Assembly: GCF_013408445.1 (NCBI RefSeq)
Contig: NZ_JACBZL010000001.1
Span: 1-64,000, forward strand
DNA length: 64,000 nucleotides
Reading direction: 5' to 3'
Origin: Corynebacterium tuberculostearicum
Lineage (GTDB): Bacteria > Actinomycetota > Actinomycetes > Mycobacteriales > Mycobacteriaceae
The position numbers were made by a program, and so were the translations under genes. Below the pieces are notes generated by a model, which had not been told where the DNA came from, made no database searches, and saw only the letters and a list, made by a program, of their open reading frames with translations. Within the stretch, counting starts at the first letter, position 1; each line of letters begins with the position of its first letter. Of the stretch, positions 1-11,589 are shown piece after piece.

Positions 1-439
<439 letters not shown>

Positions 440-892
440 TAAGGAGCTTTTATTTTTCGGGTGCAGTTGCACCCTTGGTTGGTTGAGTATGCGAGTGTCA
501 TGCTGCCGGCCTTTTATTATTGAAAATTGTCCGGGTGAAACACACACCGATGAGGCAAAACCAAGTGTTTGAATGGCGCTTTGTGACACACGTTGTCCAT
601 GCACAGTTGAACAAGAAATAATGTTGTTTGTATGTTGGTGCATTGTTGGGTGTCTGGGGCATTATCCCCTTTTTTGTGCCTGACCATAAGGCTTGTTGAC
701 ACGGTTCGTGTTGGCAGGGTGTGGTTGGGGTGTTGTGTGAGAACTGTATAGTGGACGCGAGCATTAAACACAGATGAATGGGCCGTGTGGTTTGTTTGTG
801 TGTGTTTGTGTGATTTCTTTTTTCTTTAATCAATTTTTTGTCAAGTTCACTTGTGTGGCCACCTGCGCTTTTTGGTGTGGGTGGTTTGTGTG
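440..892 (+). other. 16S-23S internal transcribed spacer
   Basis: This is about 450 bases between 16S and 23S. I find no tRNA cloverleaf, as is usual for corynebacterial rrn operons. The stretch GAGAACTGTATAGTGGACGC (about 739-758) resembles the conserved actinobacterial spacer element taken to be part of the rRNA antitermination/processing signals. The flanks of 23S are T/G rich here and A/C rich downstream, consistent with the long processing stem that loops out 23S. Confidence 0.8.
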
Positions 893-3960
<3,068 letters not shown>

Positions 3961-4088
3961 CCAACACACATTGGTGTAACTCAACAAAAAAGTAAGAAGA
4001 AGAAACAGTCACTGTCGTGACCGCGTCCACTATGCAGTATCTGACACAACACCCGAAAGCACACCTAAGGGTTGGAATGCTTCGTATG

Positions 4089-4208
4089 TTTGTCGGTGGT
4101 CAATAGCTGCAGGGAAACGCCCGGTCCCATTCCGAACCCGGAAGCTAAGCCTGCACACGCTGATGGTACTGCAACCGGGAGGTTGTGGGAGAGTAAGTCA
4201 CCGCCGAC
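4089..4208 (+). rRNA. rrf: 5S ribosomal RNA
   Basis: About 120 bases with the typical 5S core: GTTTGTCGGTGGTCAATAGC at the 5' end, the conserved segment CCCGGTCCCATTCCGAACCC (4120-4139), and the 3' strand GGAGAGTAAGTCACCGCCGA. The first and last segments pair to form the terminal stem. It lies about 130 bases after 23S and just before a strong terminator, as the last gene of the rrn operon. The ends are estimated. Confidence 0.93.
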
Positions 4209-4245
4209 ACCAAACAAAAACAAACAACAAAATACAGTATTAATG

Positions 4246-4280
4246 AGAAGGAGACGGCAAACCACCGTCTCCTTCTTTTT
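4246..4280 (+). terminator. rrn operon intrinsic terminator
   Basis: A perfect 12-bp stem, AGAAGGAGACGG (4246-4257) pairing with CCGTCTCCTTCT (4265-4276), closes a 7-base loop and runs into TTTTT. It lies about 40 bases after 5S and ends the rrn transcription unit. The next start codon, at 4303, lies just beyond it. Confidence 0.92.
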
Positions 4281-4302
4281 ATGTTTTGCTATTCTCCTCA
4301 CC

Positions 4303-4530
4303 ATGGACCAAAAGCAAATTTCTTATGTGGTGGACCAGGTCGAGCAAGGAATTCTTGGCCTCGAAGGCGTCGATAAGCTGCTGGCTTACTTGGACAGCCT
4401 GCATCCGGATGATTTGGCCGGCGTGGATTTCCTCGTTGACCGCATGTTTGAGGAGGAGCGTAACCAGATATGGGAGCTCACGGAAGCGCTGAAGGAGTTT
4501 CTCGCGGATCTAAAGGAATGCCAGAAGTAG
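4303..4530 (+). CDS. small acidic helical protein, unknown function
   Basis: A 75-residue protein with no family I recognise. It is acidic and leucine-rich (segments ILGLEGVDKLLAYLDSL and EALKEFLADLKE), so it is probably all helical, with no signal peptide or membrane span. A longer frame upstream would run through 5S and the rrn terminator, so the ATG at 4303 is the sensible start, although it has no obvious ribosome binding site; it may be read from a promoter near or inside the terminator region. Its last 13 bases overlap the next gene, suggesting translational coupling and a joint role with that protein. Confidence 0.6.
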   Translation: MDQKQISYVVDQVEQGILGLEGVDKLLAYLDSLHPDDLAGVDFLVDRMFEEERNQIWELTEALKEFLADLKECQK

Positions 4531-5663
4531 TGCAGACGTTTGACGAAGCAACCAACACCCTTGTAAACCCCTCAGGTTTGAATCTGACTGACCCCGACGA
4601 TTCACGGGCGTATGCCGACCAGGTGTGGCAGGCGGGTGTGCTTTTGAATGTGGCAATTGATGAGCCTCAACGCCTGACCAGCGAAGGCGTCAAGTCAATA
4701 GAGCCTTGCGATATCTTTCCGGTCGCGCAACGGGCGCTAGAAGAGGTTCTGCTACAGTTGCCGCTGGTTAATGATCCGGTTGGGTCCGTGATCTGGTGCG
4801 CGGGGCGCTTGGCCCAGGAACTACCTCAGGCCGCCCAATTGGCCCAGGTTGACGGGCTGCGCTTAGCCGAGTGGCTCTTGGGCGTTCTTGAGTCGCCGTA
4901 TGCGGAGCAGGTCGATATCGACCCCGTACAGTACGCGGAGGCTTTAGGGCCTGAAGGCGTCAAAGAGCTGCGCGAGCGTGCGCAGGGTGAGTATGTCGGT
5001 CGTCGGTTAGCGGTGCTTTCCGGTTCTGTCGAGGAGGTATTTCGTACCCACACGGACGGATACGAGCAGCTCATTAGCGGGCTTTCGGAGATCGGCCGGT
5101 TCGACCTTGCTTACACGTACTCGGAAGAAGCGATGCGAATCCTCCCCGCTGAGGAAACGTTCAACATTGCTGGTGGTTGGGCCGCGATTACCGACGTCCA
5201 CTTTCCTCACCGCAGCCCTTACGTCAATGAGCGAGTATTCGACGCGTTTCCAACGCTTTCGAGAGCGAAAGGTCTTTTTGCGGCGGTGGGGGATAGCGCA
5301 GTGGAGCACATCGAGGCTCGGCTGCGCGATAAGCCCTGGGATCTTGCAATGTTTCAGTATCAGTGCCTACGCGATCCGCAACGAGCATGGGCGACAGCCT
5401 CGGACGCCGGGCTCCAACGCAATGTGGCAGAACGACTTCTTCCGTACCTGCCGGACGAGACCATTCCCGTTCTTATGCAGCTTATTGAGAAGAAGCTGGA
5501 AACAGAAGATGCCTATGGTCGCGACCAAGCGTATGGGTTGCTCGGGAAAGTTCAGAAAGCAGCTGAGCCGGCTTTATTTGAGGACTTCTTAGGTCGCCTG
5601 CAGCGGAAGTTTGCTGACTGCCCTGAAATTAGCAACCAGCTTGCCGACGCCGCCCAACCCTAA
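4518..5663 (+). CDS. helical repeat-like protein (DUF6880-like), paralogue of the gene at 7135
   Basis: A 381-residue cytosolic protein. The start at 4518 was chosen because AAAGG lies just upstream, inside the end of the previous gene; the frame is open 16 codons further but over unrelated sequence. The middle (about residues 120-240) has the pattern LAEWLL, then DIDPVQYAEALGPEGVKELR, then RTH and SEIGRFDLAYTYSEEAM. The last of these looks like a TPR-type helix pair. The same pattern recurs in the split gene at 7135-9347, so the two are paralogues. It resembles DUF6880-type or SWIM-associated helical proteins, a family assignment I hold only loosely. Function unknown. Confidence 0.75.
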   Translation: MPEVVQTFDEATNTLVNPSGLNLTDPDDSRAYADQVWQAGVLLNVAIDEPQRLTSEGVKSIEPCDIFPVAQRALEEVLLQLPLVNDPVGSVIWCAGRLAQELPQAAQLAQVDGLRLAEWLLGVLESPYAEQVDIDPVQYAEALGPEGVKELRERAQGEYVGRRLAVLSGSVEEVFRTHTDGYEQLISGLSEIGRFDLAYTYSEEAMRILPAEETFNIAGGWAAITDVHFPHRSPYVNERVFDAFPTLSRAKGLFAAVGDSAVEHIEARLRDKPWDLAMFQYQCLRDPQRAWATASDAGLQRNVAERLLPYLPDETIPVLMQLIEKKLETEDAYGRDQAYGLLGKVQKAAEPALFEDFLGRLQRKFADCPEISNQLADAAQP

Positions 5664-5846
5664 ACCTTTGCTTTTACCCCTGCCAATGTGTGGGGTGCGA
5701 TTCTGGGGTTCCCTGCGGATTTAGGGTATCCTATTCGAACATAAACACCCCCACACAAGGCACATGTCCACCAGCTGGGATACTATAAGGACGCTCGTTA
5801 GAAAACACATACGAACCCTGTTCTTCTCTTCTGGAGTGTCCCGTCC

Positions 5847-7100
5847 ATGACTGCCACACTTGCCCCGCCCGAACCAGATACCACCCTCGACTACCCAGAC
5901 ACCCTCCTCATCGGTGACCACCCCGCAAACGCACACGACACCGATTCCCTAGACGATGGTGATATGCCGGAAGTGTTCTACACCACCAACGCACCCGGCA
6001 ACCACATCGGCAAAGCCGGCACCTACACACGCAAAACCTCCTGGTTCCTCTACCGCGCCATCCTCCCCCAACTAGACGACGACGTTGACCTGAGCCTCAC
6101 CAGCCTCGCCAAAGACCTCGGCATCTCTTACCACAAGCTTCTAGGCTTCCTGCGCGCTCACTTCCGCATGCGCCAACTACCCCTCGTCACCGAAGTCCAA
6201 GGCCACCATTGGATACTCGACCTGACCAAACTGCGCATCATCGACCGAGAACTTACCCGCCTAGAAGACAACCCCGACCACCTCGAAGCCATCGACGCCG
6301 CACTCGCAGACTTTCTGACCCCCACCACACCCAACCAAACAGTCCCCACCGATGCGGATCTGCGCCGGTTTATCCGCACTTTCATCGACACCCACCTGCG
6401 CCCCGAAGACAAAGAAGACAAACCCGAACCGCGACTGCGCATCAACTACAACCCCGATAACACCACCACACTATCGCTTACCTGCGTTAGTGCCACCGCC
6501 ACCATCATCGCCCGCCACATCGACGCTTACACCAACCAGGCCGAAACCACCGCCGCACAAGCACTCATCGACCTCATCTTGGAAGACACCCACACCAGCG
6601 TCGCCATCAACACGTTTACCACCAACCCCGACACCAACCTCGTCTATCACCCCGGTGCCGGATGGATAAACCTCAACCATGCCCCCACAGACAACACCTT
6701 CATCCGCCGACTCAACGCCGACGAGGCAGACTCCTACACCCCCAGCACCGACATCCGCGCCTACACCCAAGGCAGAGACGCTACCTGCCGCTGGCCCGGC
6801 TGCACCGTCCCCGCCACCAGATGCCAACTCGACCACCGCATCGAATACCATCTCGGCGGGCCTACCAGCCCAGACAATCTAGTAAACCTCTGCCAACACC
6901 ACCACAACATCAAAACCGACCGCAGAATCCACTACATCCTCGACCCCATCACCGGAACCATCGCCTGGCTCCACCGCGACGGCACCTACCAACTAGACCA
7001 CCCCACCACACACACTGGAACCACACCTGGGCCCAGTACCTCACACACCAACAACAACGAACAGAAAGGAAGACCTCCACAGGGTAGGGGACGCCGTTAA
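5847..7100 (+). CDS. HNH endonuclease domain protein (DUF222/13E12 type)
   Basis: A 417-residue protein. The C-terminal third holds an HNH nuclease fold: GRDATCRWPGC supplies a CxxxxC-type zinc knuckle start, QLDHRIEYHLGG carries the catalytic Asp-His, and NLVNLCQHHHNIKT completes the motif. The N-terminal 300 residues match the helical part of 13E12-repeat/DUF222 proteins, which are abundant and often multicopy in actinobacteria and whose targets are unknown. The coding strand is unusually C-rich and codon use differs from the neighbouring core genes, suggesting transfer. A weak GGAG lies about 10 bases before the ATG. Confidence 0.85.
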   Translation: MTATLAPPEPDTTLDYPDTLLIGDHPANAHDTDSLDDGDMPEVFYTTNAPGNHIGKAGTYTRKTSWFLYRAILPQLDDDVDLSLTSLAKDLGISYHKLLGFLRAHFRMRQLPLVTEVQGHHWILDLTKLRIIDRELTRLEDNPDHLEAIDAALADFLTPTTPNQTVPTDADLRRFIRTFIDTHLRPEDKEDKPEPRLRINYNPDNTTTLSLTCVSATATIIARHIDAYTNQAETTAAQALIDLILEDTHTSVAINTFTTNPDTNLVYHPGAGWINLNHAPTDNTFIRRLNADEADSYTPSTDIRAYTQGRDATCRWPGCTVPATRCQLDHRIEYHLGGPTSPDNLVNLCQHHHNIKTDRRIHYILDPITGTIAWLHRDGTYQLDHPTTHTGTTPGPSTSHTNNNEQKGRPPQGRGRR

Positions 7101-7833
7101 AATGGGCTGATAGCGTACCGAGGAGGCTAGTCTCATGAGCCCACAGGCTGTCATCGCCTTGCCATTTTTTCAGAGTAGGACCCGATCCTTTCTTGATGAG
7201 GATCGGGCAGCTAGACGTGCACTGAAAATGCAAGATGGAATTGGCGTGCTCGATTTTGCCGTGGAGGACCCTTCGGAGGATCCAGCCCAAGTCTTCTCGG
7301 TTGTGCAAGAAGCGCTGGAGATTGCCGTAGATGTGATAGCCAATGCGGATGACTCACTTGGCATGTTAAGTGAGGTTGTTGAAGAGCTTATCGAGCTCCA
7401 TGCTAAGAGCGCACAGCGCGCCAAGCCTGCGCCAATGGAGCTGGCCGAGTGGTTCATTGATTTCCATGAGAGCAACGAGGTTGATTACTTCGATCTTGAC
7501 CCTGTTGCATATTCAACGCTCCTCGGAGAAGACGGCCTGACTCGGGTGCGCGCTTGGGCGGAAAACGCAGATGTTATCCGCCGTAAGTATATGGAGAAGC
7601 GCTTTGCGGTTTTAGATCAAGACGTCGAAGCAATTATTCGTACACACTTGGCTGAGGGTAGCTACGCGGTTTATTTCGAAGAGGCAGCTAAAGCCTTAGA
7701 AGAAATCGGTGAGAATGACGCTGCGTGGGAGTACGCGAAGCGTGGAACCGAATCTGATCCAGATTGGCAGGCGCGGTCTTGCGGGCAATTCTGGGTGGAA
7801 CTAGCGAGGGATCATTTCCCCGAAGGGGAGGAA

Positions 7834-9248
7834 TGTGAAGTCTCGAGACATCGTTCCGGTCGATGCCTCGAGATTTTTCGTTTTCAGTTGCCCTGTTGGG
7901 GGTCAAGTTCGTTGTCTTTCTTGTTGTAATAGATCTTTTCTTCGGCGAGTGTGTAGGCGGCGATTTGTGCCCCAGTGGTGGTTATTTTGATGCTTACGCG
8001 GTTGTCGATGCAGACCATGGTGATTGGTTCGCCGCCCCATCGGCGCCCGATGTAGAGGCGGCGTAGTTTGCCACCCCATCGCAGGGTTGTCTTGCCGTTG
8101 GTGCCTACTTTGTCAGTGCGTAGGCGGTAGTCGTGGTCTGGTTTGATGTCTGCTGGGAGAGCTTTGGGCAGTGCTGTGTAGGCTTCTGCGGGGGTGGTTC
8201 TGTTTAGGGCTCTATGGGGGCGTTTGTGGTTGTAGTATTCGATGATTTCTTTTAGCTGAGAGTTGAGTTCATCGAGACTTTGAGCTGGTATTTTGCTTGC
8301 TAGGGCTAGTTTAAGGGTGTAGTGGAAGCGTTCAACTTTTCCTTGTGTCTGGGGGTGGTAGGGTTTACCGTTTTTCTGCTTGATTCCTAGGTCTATGAGC
8401 AGTTGCTCGAATCCGTTTCGCGCGGGGTTTGTCCGGTCTGTGCTGGTTGTGAATGCTCGGCCGTTGTCGGTGAGGGTGGATTGCGGAAAGCCGTGTATTT
8501 GCCCTGCGTTAATGAAACTTTCCATGACGTTTGCCACGGTAGCGTTGTTGTAGGCGTGGCACGAGATGATGAACCGGGAGTGGTCATCCAAGATGGTGAG
8601 GATGACTACGCGCTTGTGTCCTGCGATGGTCCAGTCACTGTAGTCCATTTGCCATGTTTCGTTAGGTTGATCGGCTTGGAATCGTGTCCATGAGCTGCGG
8701 GGACGCTTTTGTGGCTGTGGTGTGACGTGACCGTTGTTTGTCAGAACTCGGTGGATTGTTGACGGTGCTGGTGGTGGGTCGATTCCATCTTGTTGTAGGT
8801 GCCATCGAATGGTGTGGGCACCGGCATCGGTACCGCGTTTTGTGAGGTCTTGGCGCAGTTGAAGGATGCGGTCGACAGTACTGGGATCGAGTGCTCGAGG
8901 ATTCGTGCGAGGGCGTTTAGATCGTGGTTCTAGCGCCTTGATTCCGCCGTCTCGGTAGCGGGCTTGAAGTGTTCGGATCCATCGTGTGCTGACATTGAAG
9001 TGTTCAGCTGCTTCGGCCTGGGTCATACCGGTGGCGAGCATGGTTTCGATGATGATTTTTGGGCTTGGTTTTGAGCTCTTCTCCATTTTTAAAGCATGGA
9101 GGATCGATGTCTCGACACATCGCTTTTCGCCATCTCTGGGCAGTTTTAGCCTCACGGCTTTCTACCGGATCGATGTAATGAGACATTAGTGCTGGTTAGA
9201 CCGGAACTATCTCATAAGACATGCGGAACGATGTCTCCGAACCAGACA
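7834..9248 (-). mobile_element. IS481-family element, copy 1 (IS481-a)
   Basis: A 1415-bp element bounded by imperfect inverted ends beginning TGT (TGTGAAGTCTCGAGACATCG on the left; TGTCTGGTTCGGAGACATCG on the reverse strand at the right). It is flanked by a perfect 15-bp target duplication, CCCGAAGGGGAGGAA, at 7819-7833 and 9249-9263. It carries one transposase on the minus strand. A second copy of the same length lies at 49074-50488. The outer ends and the 3' half of the transposase are identical in the two copies, while the middle differs. Confidence 0.95.
7884..9086 (-). CDS. IS481-family transposase (IS481-a copy 1)
   Basis: A 400-residue DDE transposase. The N-terminal helix-turn-helix (TGMTQAEAAEHFNVSTRWI, then LEPRSKRPRTNP) is followed by the rve integrase core: WQMDYSDW with the first catalytic Asp, TLTDNGRAF with the second, and HPQTQGKVERFHYTL with the Glu. 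A C-terminal beta-rich tail follows. The start at 9086 (MEKSSKPSP) was chosen by alignment with the copy at 49236; the frame is open further upstream but over the repeat-rich IS end. It looks intact and could be active. Confidence 0.93.
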   Translation of the reverse strand: MEKSSKPSPKIIIETMLATGMTQAEAAEHFNVSTRWIRTLQARYRDGGIKALEPRSKRPRTNPRALDPSTVDRILQLRQDLTKRGTDAGAHTIRWHLQQDGIDPPPAPSTIHRVLTNNGHVTPQPQKRPRSSWTRFQADQPNETWQMDYSDWTIAGHKRVVILTILDDHSRFIISCHAYNNATVANVMESFINAGQIHGFPQSTLTDNGRAFTTSTDRTNPARNGFEQLLIDLGIKQKNGKPYHPQTQGKVERFHYTLKLALASKIPAQSLDELNSQLKEIIEYYNHKRPHRALNRTTPAEAYTALPKALPADIKPDHDYRLRTDKVGTNGKTTLRWGGKLRRLYIGRRWGGEPITMVCIDNRVSIKITTTGAQIAAYTLAEEKIYYNKKDNELDPQQGN

Positions 9249-9343
9249 CCCGAAGGGGAGGAAGAGGTCGCCCAGATAGTTCTCAACAAGTGGCCGGACC
9301 CGCTCCTAGAAGTAATGCTGTACCCAGAAAGGTTTATGGAGTC

Positions 9344-9967
9344 CTAGAGAACTAGAAGGTCGAACTTCGTGGCCTTCACGTCGGAAAGGCGCTTGCGGGC
9401 GCGCTCGAGGCGCTGCCATTCCTCCTGGGGGATGGACTTTCGGGCGATGGTGACGGTCTCGGCGTCGGGGGTGCCCCAAGCGATGGGCATCGGGGTAATT
9501 TGCTGCCAGTGGTTATTGTCCGCGCGGCCGGAAACAGCGGCGACGGGAACCTTGGTGCCCACGGTTCGCTGGATGCCGGGAATGGCAGTCACGGTGCGCA
9601 GGCAAGCAGCCCAGCGGGGAGGCAGGGAAGGATCCACGTTGGTGTTGACCAGGGCGAGCAGGACCATGTCGCGCTCGTTGACCTCAGCGATGACAGCCGG
9701 AGCAAGGGGATAGGAGTCATAGAGTTGCTGGGCGGTGCCGACTTTACGGGCGGCGGCGAAGCCGACGATGGCCACCATGATTCCGAAAAGGATCATGCCG
9801 AGGCCGATGGTAATGCCCCAGGAAAATCCCCACCAGATGGCCGCGCCGCCGATGATGAGCAGGATGCCCAGTACGAGGCCGGAGATGCGAAGGCGGTTGG
9901 AATCGCGCAAGAGCTCGTTGTTGGCCTTGGCAAAGGACTCGTCTACGTCGAACTTGAAGATTTTCAT
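9344..9967 (-). CDS. DUF3239-like membrane protein
   Basis: A 207-residue protein with two close hydrophobic segments at about residues 28-72 (LVLGILLIIGGAAIWWGFSW and GMILFGIMVAIVGFAAA), so it is anchored in the membrane with a large C-terminal cytosolic part. It resembles the corynebacterial DUF3239 family, of unknown function. It is the last gene of an apparent operon with the helicase-associated gene and xpb: its ATG overlaps the xpb stop by 4 bases (ATGA). A link to DNA repair is suggested only by this position. Its stop overlaps the end of the split gene on the other strand. Confidence 0.75.
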   Translation of the reverse strand: MKIFKFDVDESFAKANNELLRDSNRLRISGLVLGILLIIGGAAIWWGFSWGITIGLGMILFGIMVAIVGFAAARKVGTAQQLYDSYPLAPAVIAEVNERDMVLLALVNTNVDPSLPPRWAACLRTVTAIPGIQRTVGTKVPVAAVSGRADNNHWQQITPMPIAWGTPDAETVTIARKSIPQEEWQRLERARKRLSDVKATKFDLLVL

Positions 9968-11589
9968 TGTTCTAAGTCTAGTGCGTCGATAAGCCGGTAG
10001 GCATATCCCTGCTCGGCGAGGAAGCGTTGGCGGTGCACGGCGTAGTCCGCGTCGAGGCTATCGCGGGTGACCAGCGAGTAAAAGAGAGCCTCTTCTTCCT
10101 TCGGGCGGAGTAGTCGGCCGAGGCGTTGGGCCTCTTCTTGGCGGGAGCCGAAGGTGCCGGAGACCTGGATGGCTAGGGCCGCCTCGGGAAGGTCGATGGA
10201 GAAATTGGCCACCTTGGACACGACGAGTACAGGGAGCGTGCCGTCCCGGAATTGTTGGAAGAGGCGTTCGCGCTTGGCGGTGGAGGTGGAGCCGTCGATA
10301 ACGGGGGCGTCGAGATGCGCGCCGAGCTCTTTGAGCTGGTCGACATAACCGCCGATGATGAGCGCCTGCTGTGGGTGGCGGGCCAGGATCTTGTCCACCG
10401 CACGGAGCTTGGCGGCGGCTTGGGCGGCGATGCGGTAGCGGTCGCGAGGTTGGGCGGTGGCGTACAGCATGCGTTCCTCGGCGTCCATATCCACGCGGAC
10501 CTCGATGCATTCGGCGGTGGCGATATAGCCGGCCATTTCGAGTTCTTTCCACGGGGCGTCGTAGCGCTTGGGGCCGATAAGGGAGAAGACGTCGCCCTCG
10601 CGGCCGTCCTCGCGCACGAGGGTAGCGGTAAGCCCTAGCCGACGCCGCGATTGAAGGTCCGACGTCATGCGGAACACCGGGGCGGGAAGGAGATGGACCT
10701 CGTCGTAGATGATGAGGCCCCAGTCGCGGGAATCGAAGAGCTCGAGGGCGCGGTATTCGCCCTTGGTTTTGCGCGTGACCACCTGGTAGGTGGCGATGGT
10801 GATGGGCTTGATTTCCTTCTTTTCGCCGGAGTATTCGCCGATTTCGTTTTCGGTCAGGGTGGTGCGGCGCAGGAGCTCGTCGCGCCATTGGCGGCCGGCG
10901 ACGGTATTGGTGACCAAGATGAGCGTGGTGGATTCTGCCTTGGCCATTGCAGCGGCGCCGACGATGGTTTTGCCAGCGCCACATGGGAGTACGACGACGC
11001 CGGAGCCGCCGGACCAGAAGGCCTCGGTGGCGTACTGCTGGTAGTCACGCAGCTGCCAGCCGTCGTGATTGAGGGCGATCGGATGGGACTCGCCATCGAC
11101 GTAGCCGGCGAGATCCTCGGCTGGCCAGCCAGCCTTGAGGAGGGCTTGTTTAAGGCGGCCGCGCTCGGAGGGCGGGACGGCGATGGAGTTCTCGTCGATG
11201 CGCGCGCCGAGGAGTTTTCCGGTAGCGCCGCGGGTAAGTTCTTCGAGGATGGGCGGCTCATCGGACTCGAGGATGAGGCCGTGGGCTGGGTGGGCGTGGA
11301 GGCGGACGCGGCCGTAGCGGGACATGGTTTCGGCGACGTCGACAAGCAGGGCTTGGGGGACGGGAAAGCGGGAGTAGTTTTCCAGGACGTCGACGACCTG
11401 CTCGGCGTCGTGCCCGGCCGCGCGGGCATTCCACAACGCGAGCGGGGTGATGCGGTAGGTGTGCACGTGCTCGGGGGCGCGCTCGAGCTCCGCAAAGGGA
11501 GCGAGCGCGGCGCGGGCCTCGGAGGCTTGGGCGTGATCCACCTCGAGCAGAACGGTCTTATCCGACTGCACAATCAATGGTCCATTCAT
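9964..11589 (-). CDS. xpb: XPB-like DNA repair helicase
   Basis: A 541-residue superfamily 2 helicase related to eukaryotic XPB (ERCC3), as found in mycobacteria and other actinobacteria. It has an N-terminal damage-recognition-like region, Walker A PCGAGKT near residue 203, the Walker B box YDEVH near residue 294, a LTATLVRED segment (motif III region), and the C-terminal motif VI RLGRLLRPK. It acts as a 3'-5' ATP-dependent DNA translocase in repair. The start overlaps the stop of the upstream helicase-associated gene by 4 bases (ATGA), so the two proteins are probably made together. Confidence 0.93.
   Translation of the reverse strand: MNGPLIVQSDKTVLLEVDHAQASEARAALAPFAELERAPEHVHTYRITPLALWNARAAGHDAEQVVDVLENYSRFPVPQALLVDVAETMSRYGRVRLHAHPAHGLILESDEPPILEELTRGATGKLLGARIDENSIAVPPSERGRLKQALLKAGWPAEDLAGYVDGESHPIALNHDGWQLRDYQQYATEAFWSGGSGVVVLPCGAGKTIVGAAAMAKAESTTLILVTNTVAGRQWRDELLRRTTLTENEIGEYSGEKKEIKPITIATYQVVTRKTKGEYRALELFDSRDWGLIIYDEVHLLPAPVFRMTSDLQSRRRLGLTATLVREDGREGDVFSLIGPKRYDAPWKELEMAGYIATAECIEVRVDMDAEERMLYATAQPRDRYRIAAQAAAKLRAVDKILARHPQQALIIGGYVDQLKELGAHLDAPVIDGSTSTAKRERLFQQFRDGTLPVLVVSKVANFSIDLPEAALAIQVSGTFGSRQEEAQRLGRLLRPKEEEALFYSLVTRDSLDADYAVHRQRFLAEQGYAYRLIDALDLEQ

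Larger units (their letters stand above)
7135..9347 (+). pseudogene. DUF6880-like gene split by an IS481 element
   Basis: Codons 1-233 (7135-7833) and the last 27 codons plus stop (9264-9347) are separated by a 1415-bp insertion. Removing the insertion and one copy of its 15-bp target repeat joins the halves in frame, giving a 260-residue protein. It has a strong GAGGAGG ribosome binding site and is a paralogue of the gene at 4518 (shared LAEW, DLDPVAY, LGEDGLTRVRAWA, RTH, EEIGENDAAWEYA). As it stands, translation would run into the IS end and stop at 7929, adding about 30 foreign residues. The ancestral stop overlaps the convergent gene at 9344 by 4 bases. Confidence 0.88.

Noticed and set aside
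440..892. tRNA genes in the 16S-23S spacer
   Set aside because: No cloverleaf or T-arm consensus was found.
6158..7087. Long alternative frames opposite or alongside the HNH gene
   Set aside because: The C-rich coding strand leaves other frames open; their products are low-complexity Pro/Arg/Ser and match no protein.
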